From contig CALNBW010000319.1 in NCBI GenBank assembly GCA_937874815.1, positions 1 to 8,681 of the forward strand: a DNA stretch of 8,681 nucleotides, given 5' to 3'. The stretch's first letter is position 1. Every line of letters starts with the position of its first letter. A model generated the notes under the pieces. It was not told the origin of the DNA, made no database searches, and was given only the letters and a program-made list of their open reading frames with translations. Origin of the DNA: an uncultured Bacillota bacterium. Lineage in GTDB: Bacteria > Bacillota > UBA994 > UBA5500. Made by a program: the position numbers and the translations under genes. Shown here piece after piece: positions 6,170-8,681 of this stretch.

Positions 6170-6565
6170 ATGACCGATTTTATTGATAGGGTAAAGAAGA
6201 ACATCAATAAAGGTATTTCCACCGTCAGCGAAAAGTCTAGTCTCATGCTGGAGACGGCCAAAATTAAAGGCCAAATCGCTAAGTTGGAGGACCGGAGGAG
6301 TCGGCTTTTTCAGGATATAGGTAGTAGTGTTTATGCAACTTACGGTAGCGGTTCTTTGGATGAATGGTTTGTGGCTGAGAAATGTGACGAGATTAAGGCC
6401 GTCGAACAAGCAATCACCGAGAAAACTGAGGAGTTGCAGGCACTGACCGACGGCGGCAAACCAGAGCCAGTTGCTAAAGAAAGCCCTGCCAGGTGCGAAT
6501 GCGGTGCCGAATTACAGCCAGGGGCCCGGTTCTGCGCGAACTGCGGGAAGCAGTTGGTGGAGTAA
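6170..6565 (+). CDS. Small coiled-coil protein with C-terminal zinc ribbon
   Basis: The protein has 131 residues. Residues 1-92 are charged and helical with heptad-like patterning (for example LETAKIKGQIAKLEDRRSRL and IKAVEQAITEKTEELQAL), suggesting a coiled coil. A proline/lysine-containing linker at 94-107 leads to a zinc ribbon with C109, C111, C122 and C125 (CECG...FCANCG). There is no signal peptide or membrane segment. Proteins of this design are common and uncharacterised in Clostridia; the ribbon probably binds zinc and may mediate protein contacts. The short gap to the peptidase, with no terminator between, and a strong terminator after 6565 suggest a two-gene transcript. No functional link to the peptidase is known to me. 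ATG 6170 is preferred over TTG 6167 by ribosome-site spacing. Confidence 0.82.
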   Translation: MTDFIDRVKKNINKGISTVSEKSSLMLETAKIKGQIAKLEDRRSRLFQDIGSSVYATYGSGSLDEWFVAEKCDEIKAVEQAITEKTEELQALTDGGKPEPVAKESPARCECGAELQPGARFCANCGKQLVE

Positions 6566-6588
6566 GCAGGTATAGCTATGTACTGCAA

Positions 6589-6630
6589 GGGGATGCCACT
6601 CTGATTGGGTGGCACCCCCTTCTGGTTTTT
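6589..6630 (+). terminator. Terminator of the peptidase/zinc-ribbon unit
   Basis: GGGG-A-TGCCAC (6589-6599) pairs with GTGGCA-CCCC (6609-6618) with one bulged A and a nine-base loop. A T run follows at 6626-6630 after a short TTCTGG spacer. It sits between convergent genes. The opposite strand has no T run after the hairpin, so it probably serves only the + strand. Confidence 0.75.
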
Positions 6631-7591
6631 AGCTGTGTTTAAGTCCCTCCAAGATTGCCTCTAAGCTGCGCAGACCCTTTGCCTCCGCATCGCGAGCCTG
6701 GGTTAGGCACGCTGTTGCTCGTTGCGCTTGGTTAGCTATGATGGCCTCTGGCTGAGGTGGAAACGGATAAAGGGCTTTAAGTTCAGCCAGTTTTTCCGCC
6801 ACATCCGCATAGTGCTGTTCCGCCTCTTGGAGCAGGGGCGCCAGGTTCCCACCGATTTTTTCCCGTGCTTCCTGCAAGAACTCAACCGCATACTGACGGC
6901 ATTCATGCCAAACGGCAGCGTTATAGGCAAGGCCCATCAGGTTGGGCTGTTCGGCATTGACAGCAGTTAACCAGCTATCGTAACCAGCCAAACCAGATTT
7001 GTACGGGGTGAAAATCCATTTGGCGGGGCCAGTAGCGTGTTCTAAGGCAAACTGTAGGGCCTCCCTCAGTACGACGGGCGCAGGGGCAGCCTGCCCGGGC
7101 TCAACTGAGTAGACTTCTAGCATGCCCGTATCGCGCAATCCCAGCTGGTTCCACTGATGCCGTGCAGTAGCCTCACCTGTAGTACAACCATTATACAGAT
7201 ACTCTGTATCGCTATACCCATTGATAACGTAGTACTCGGGGATGTCTAGTTCCCAGCCGTAGCAGGGTAGCCCCGCATCAATTGCTCGCTTAGCGTGCTC
7301 CCAAGCCAAAAGCTGCTTACGTTGAAAGTCAGGTTCACCTTTCGTTGCCCAAGCACCCGTCACCGTATAACCCAGATTATTTCCCAGCTCAAATAGCATC
7401 TCTGTGCGCCAGGCTGTCGGTCCACTAGGGCAGCCTGTGGGGTCAATGTTGAGGATGAATGCGTGCCCCGTTCCTCCGTAGAGCCAACCCGGGCTGACGG
7501 GTAGTTGTAGGTAGTCTAGGCAGCCTCTTAATGCACCCATATGCGAAACCCAGGCTGGCCGCCAAGACAGATTAGGCAGTTGTTTGGTCAT
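6629..7591 (-). CDS. BtrH-N-like / C39-like cysteine hydrolase-type protein
   Basis: The 320-residue protein resembles the N-terminal domain of BtrH (butirosin biosynthesis acyltransferase family), which has a papain/C39-like fold. Candidate catalytic residues are C24 in MGALRGCLDYL and H43 in YGGTGHAFILNI. A further family-like block is PCYGWELDIPEYYVINGYSDTEYLYNG at about 109-135, where aromatic residues and GY-D recall the BtrH lid. CPSGPTAW at 54-61 is also conserved-looking. The C-terminal part (about 230-320) is helical and charged, with AEQHYADVAEKLAELKALYP. No signal peptide is seen. GGGAGG (7605-7600) lies eight bases before the ATG. A competing ATG seven bases upstream is out of frame and stops quickly. 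It is a single gene between terminators, with no biosynthetic genes around it, so a secondary-metabolite role is not supported. The true substrate is unknown. Confidence 0.7.
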   Translation of the reverse strand: MTKQLPNLSWRPAWVSHMGALRGCLDYLQLPVSPGWLYGGTGHAFILNIDPTGCPSGPTAWRTEMLFELGNNLGYTVTGAWATKGEPDFQRKQLLAWEHAKRAIDAGLPCYGWELDIPEYYVINGYSDTEYLYNGCTTGEATARHQWNQLGLRDTGMLEVYSVEPGQAAPAPVVLREALQFALEHATGPAKWIFTPYKSGLAGYDSWLTAVNAEQPNLMGLAYNAAVWHECRQYAVEFLQEAREKIGGNLAPLLQEAEQHYADVAEKLAELKALYPFPPQPEAIIANQAQRATACLTQARDAEAKGLRSLEAILEGLKHS

Positions 7592-7623
7592 GTCTCATTC
7601 CTCCCTAGCAATCCCCTTCATCG

Positions 7624-7668
7624 TCTACTATTGTCCCTTATTCGCTATTCCCTGAAATTTTCCCTGCA
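7624..7668 (-). promoter_or_regulatory. GCAGG leader element upstream of the BtrH-like gene
   Basis: Read on the - strand, TGCAGGGA (7668-7661), then GAATAGCGAA (7650-7641), then AATAGTAGA (7633-7625). It shares the GCAGG, GAATANCGAA and ATAGTAGA boxes with 4800-4845 and stands about 76 bases before the ATG. Confidence 0.5.
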
Positions 7669-7713
7669 TATGTTGATAGTTACCTGAAAGCGAGTAAACG
7701 GCAGCCATTAAAA

Positions 7714-7746
7714 GGCGCGCCCTGTCCTGAGGGGCGCGCTTCTTTT
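7714..7746. terminator. Strong GC-rich hairpin terminator, possibly bidirectional
   Basis: GCGCGCCC (7715-7722) pairs perfectly with GGGCGCGC (7732-7739) around a nine-base loop. On the - strand the hairpin is followed by TTTTAATGG, 19 bases past the stop at 7759, so it ends the DUF255 transcript. On the + strand it is followed by TTCTTTTTGTC, which would also stop transcription running in toward DUF255. Confidence 0.82.
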
Positions 7747-7758
7747 TGTCTTATTTCA

Positions 7759-8681
7759 CTAGCGCAGGGCTGCGAGCAGTTCCTGCACACTGTTAGTTGG
7801 TGTCTGGCAAGCAAAATTGCTGCAGACATAGGCTGTGGCCTGCTGGTTCTTGGCTGTCAAGCCCTGCACAAAAGGAGCTAGTTTGACAATGGCATCCTGC
7901 TTTTCCGGTTGCTCAGGGCAGCAGAGCAATAAGACGACATGGGGTAGGAAACGGGTATGTATTGCCCACGATGACTACTTCGTGGGTTGGGCCTAAGGCA
8001 AAGTCTAGGGCGGTGAGGGCGAAGCTATAGGCCGCCGGATTCTTAGCGATCTGACCGGCAAAGGCCTGTAAGGTACGGGGCGCATATTCCTCTAGTTCTG
8101 CCTTTCCTGTCAAACGGGCCAGCCGCAAGCTGTTAAGGGCGGCAACCGAATTGCCCGACGGGATGGCGCCATCATAGATTTCTTTAGGACGCATAATGAG
8201 CTGCTCCGCATTGCTAGCAGTCAGGAAGAAACCACTGTGTTCTTTGTCCCAGTAGTTGCTGAGCATAGTAGTCTGCAGTTCTAGTGCCCAAGCCAGGTAT
8301 TTTACCTCCTGGGTAGCTGCATGCAGTTCAATTAGCCCCCAGATGAGGAAGGCATAGTCATCAAGTTGGGCTGGCAGGGCTGCCTCACCCTCGCGCCAGC
8401 GCTTGAGCAGCCCTGTAGCCGTAGTAAGGTGCGTCCGGATAAAATGGGCACAGTTAGCGGCAGCATTCAGATAGCGTTCGCTACCAAAGGCGCGGCCGGC
8501 TAGGGCTAGGGCCGCTAGCATCAGGCCGTTCCAGTCGGTGAGGATTTTCGTGTCCTTAAAAGGGTGGACGCGTGGCGCTCGCGCCTCAAACAGCTTCTGC
8601 CTAATTTGCTGCAAGCGCTCGGCAAGCTCCGCCTCATCCATATCGTGTTGTGCGGCAAGCTCCGTGAGCCCGCCACGCAGG
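7759..8681 (-). pseudogene. SPATA20/YyaL-type DUF255 thioredoxin-domain protein, 3' part, with internal deletion and frameshift
   Basis: The gene enters from beyond the right edge, so the thioredoxin-like N-terminus is not visible. From 8680 the frame reads LRGGLTELAAQHDMDEAEL, then TKILTDWNGLMLAALALA, LDDYAFLIWGLIELHAAT and IYDGAIPSGNSVAALNSLRLARLTG. These are hallmarks of the (alpha/alpha)6-barrel region of this cytosolic, poorly characterised family. That frame runs to VVIVGN near 7961 and then ends at TGA 7913. The family's usual C-terminus continues in another frame: IHTRFLPHVVLLL, LAPFVQGLTAKNQQATAYVCSNFACQ and a stop at 7761-7759. Between VVIVG and RFLP the family normally has some 14-18 residues; here only a few remain. 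This points to a deletion of a few tens of bases, not a multiple of three, at about 7955-7970. The ATG at 8641 is internal, not the start. The family call is secure; a sequencing or assembly error could mimic the lesion. Confidence 0.82.

Noticed and set aside
6059..6409. A 116-codon - strand frame across the peptidase/zinc-ribbon junction
   Set aside because: It overlaps two well-supported + strand genes and their ribosome site, and has no recognisable motifs.
7913..7970. Programmed frameshift in the DUF255 gene
   Set aside because: No slippery heptamer or following stem was evident, and residues expected by the family are missing at the join, which a simple frameshift would not explain. 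A deletion fits better.
1..8681. CRISPR array, tRNA/rRNA, insertion sequence, phage or toxin-antitoxin module
   Set aside because: No regularly spaced repeats, no tRNA-like cloverleaf noticed, and no transposase, integrase or toxin motif in any plausible frame. The Imm-5-like gene alone does not make a module.

Overview
The window looks like a chromosomal stretch of a Gram-positive-lineage (Bacillota, probably Clostridia-like) bacterium. The signs are strong AGGAGG-type ribosome binding sites before nearly every gene, compact intergenic regions with hairpin-plus-T-run terminators, a DHHW/MBOAT O-acetylation pair, and moderate base composition. The genus cannot be fixed from the sequence alone. 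Genes are mostly housekeeping or widely scattered families. I see no phage, transposon, CRISPR or RNA gene.

Left part, + strand: the last codons of an MBOAT-type membrane O-acyltransferase (ending SYNPFLYFRF, apparently interrupted by an in-frame TAA), then a DHHW-family SGNH-like acetyltransferase, together a cell-surface polysaccharide O-acetylation pair. These are followed by asd (aspartate-semialdehyde dehydrogenase) and a YaiI/YqxD-family DUF188 protein. A separate gene encodes an Imm-5-like putative immunity protein and ends at a clear terminator.

Middle, + strand: positions 3539-3895 hold no intact gene, but contain a terminator, a repeat and the decayed start of a GNAT acetyltransferase. 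A NIF3-like dinuclear-metal protein follows and ends in a second, nearly identical terminator-plus-box repeat. Then come a PepT-like M20 tripeptidase and, 33 bases on, a small coiled-coil/zinc-ribbon protein that is probably cotranscribed.

Right part, - strand: a BtrH-N-like (C39-like) cysteine-hydrolase-type protein, and the 3' part of a SPATA20/YyaL-type (DUF255) thioredoxin-domain gene, which runs off the window edge and carries an internal deletion/frameshift near 7960.

The most interesting non-genic signal is a short element, GCAGG-(about 11)-GAATANCGAA-...-ATAGTAGA. It lies 50-90 bases upstream of start codons and after terminators, with two good copies (before the peptidase and before the BtrH-like gene), one diverged copy (before the GNAT relic) and one doubtful copy (before asd). 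Three genes show signs of decay (MBOAT end, GNAT relic, DUF255). I did not find a convincing new multi-gene system.
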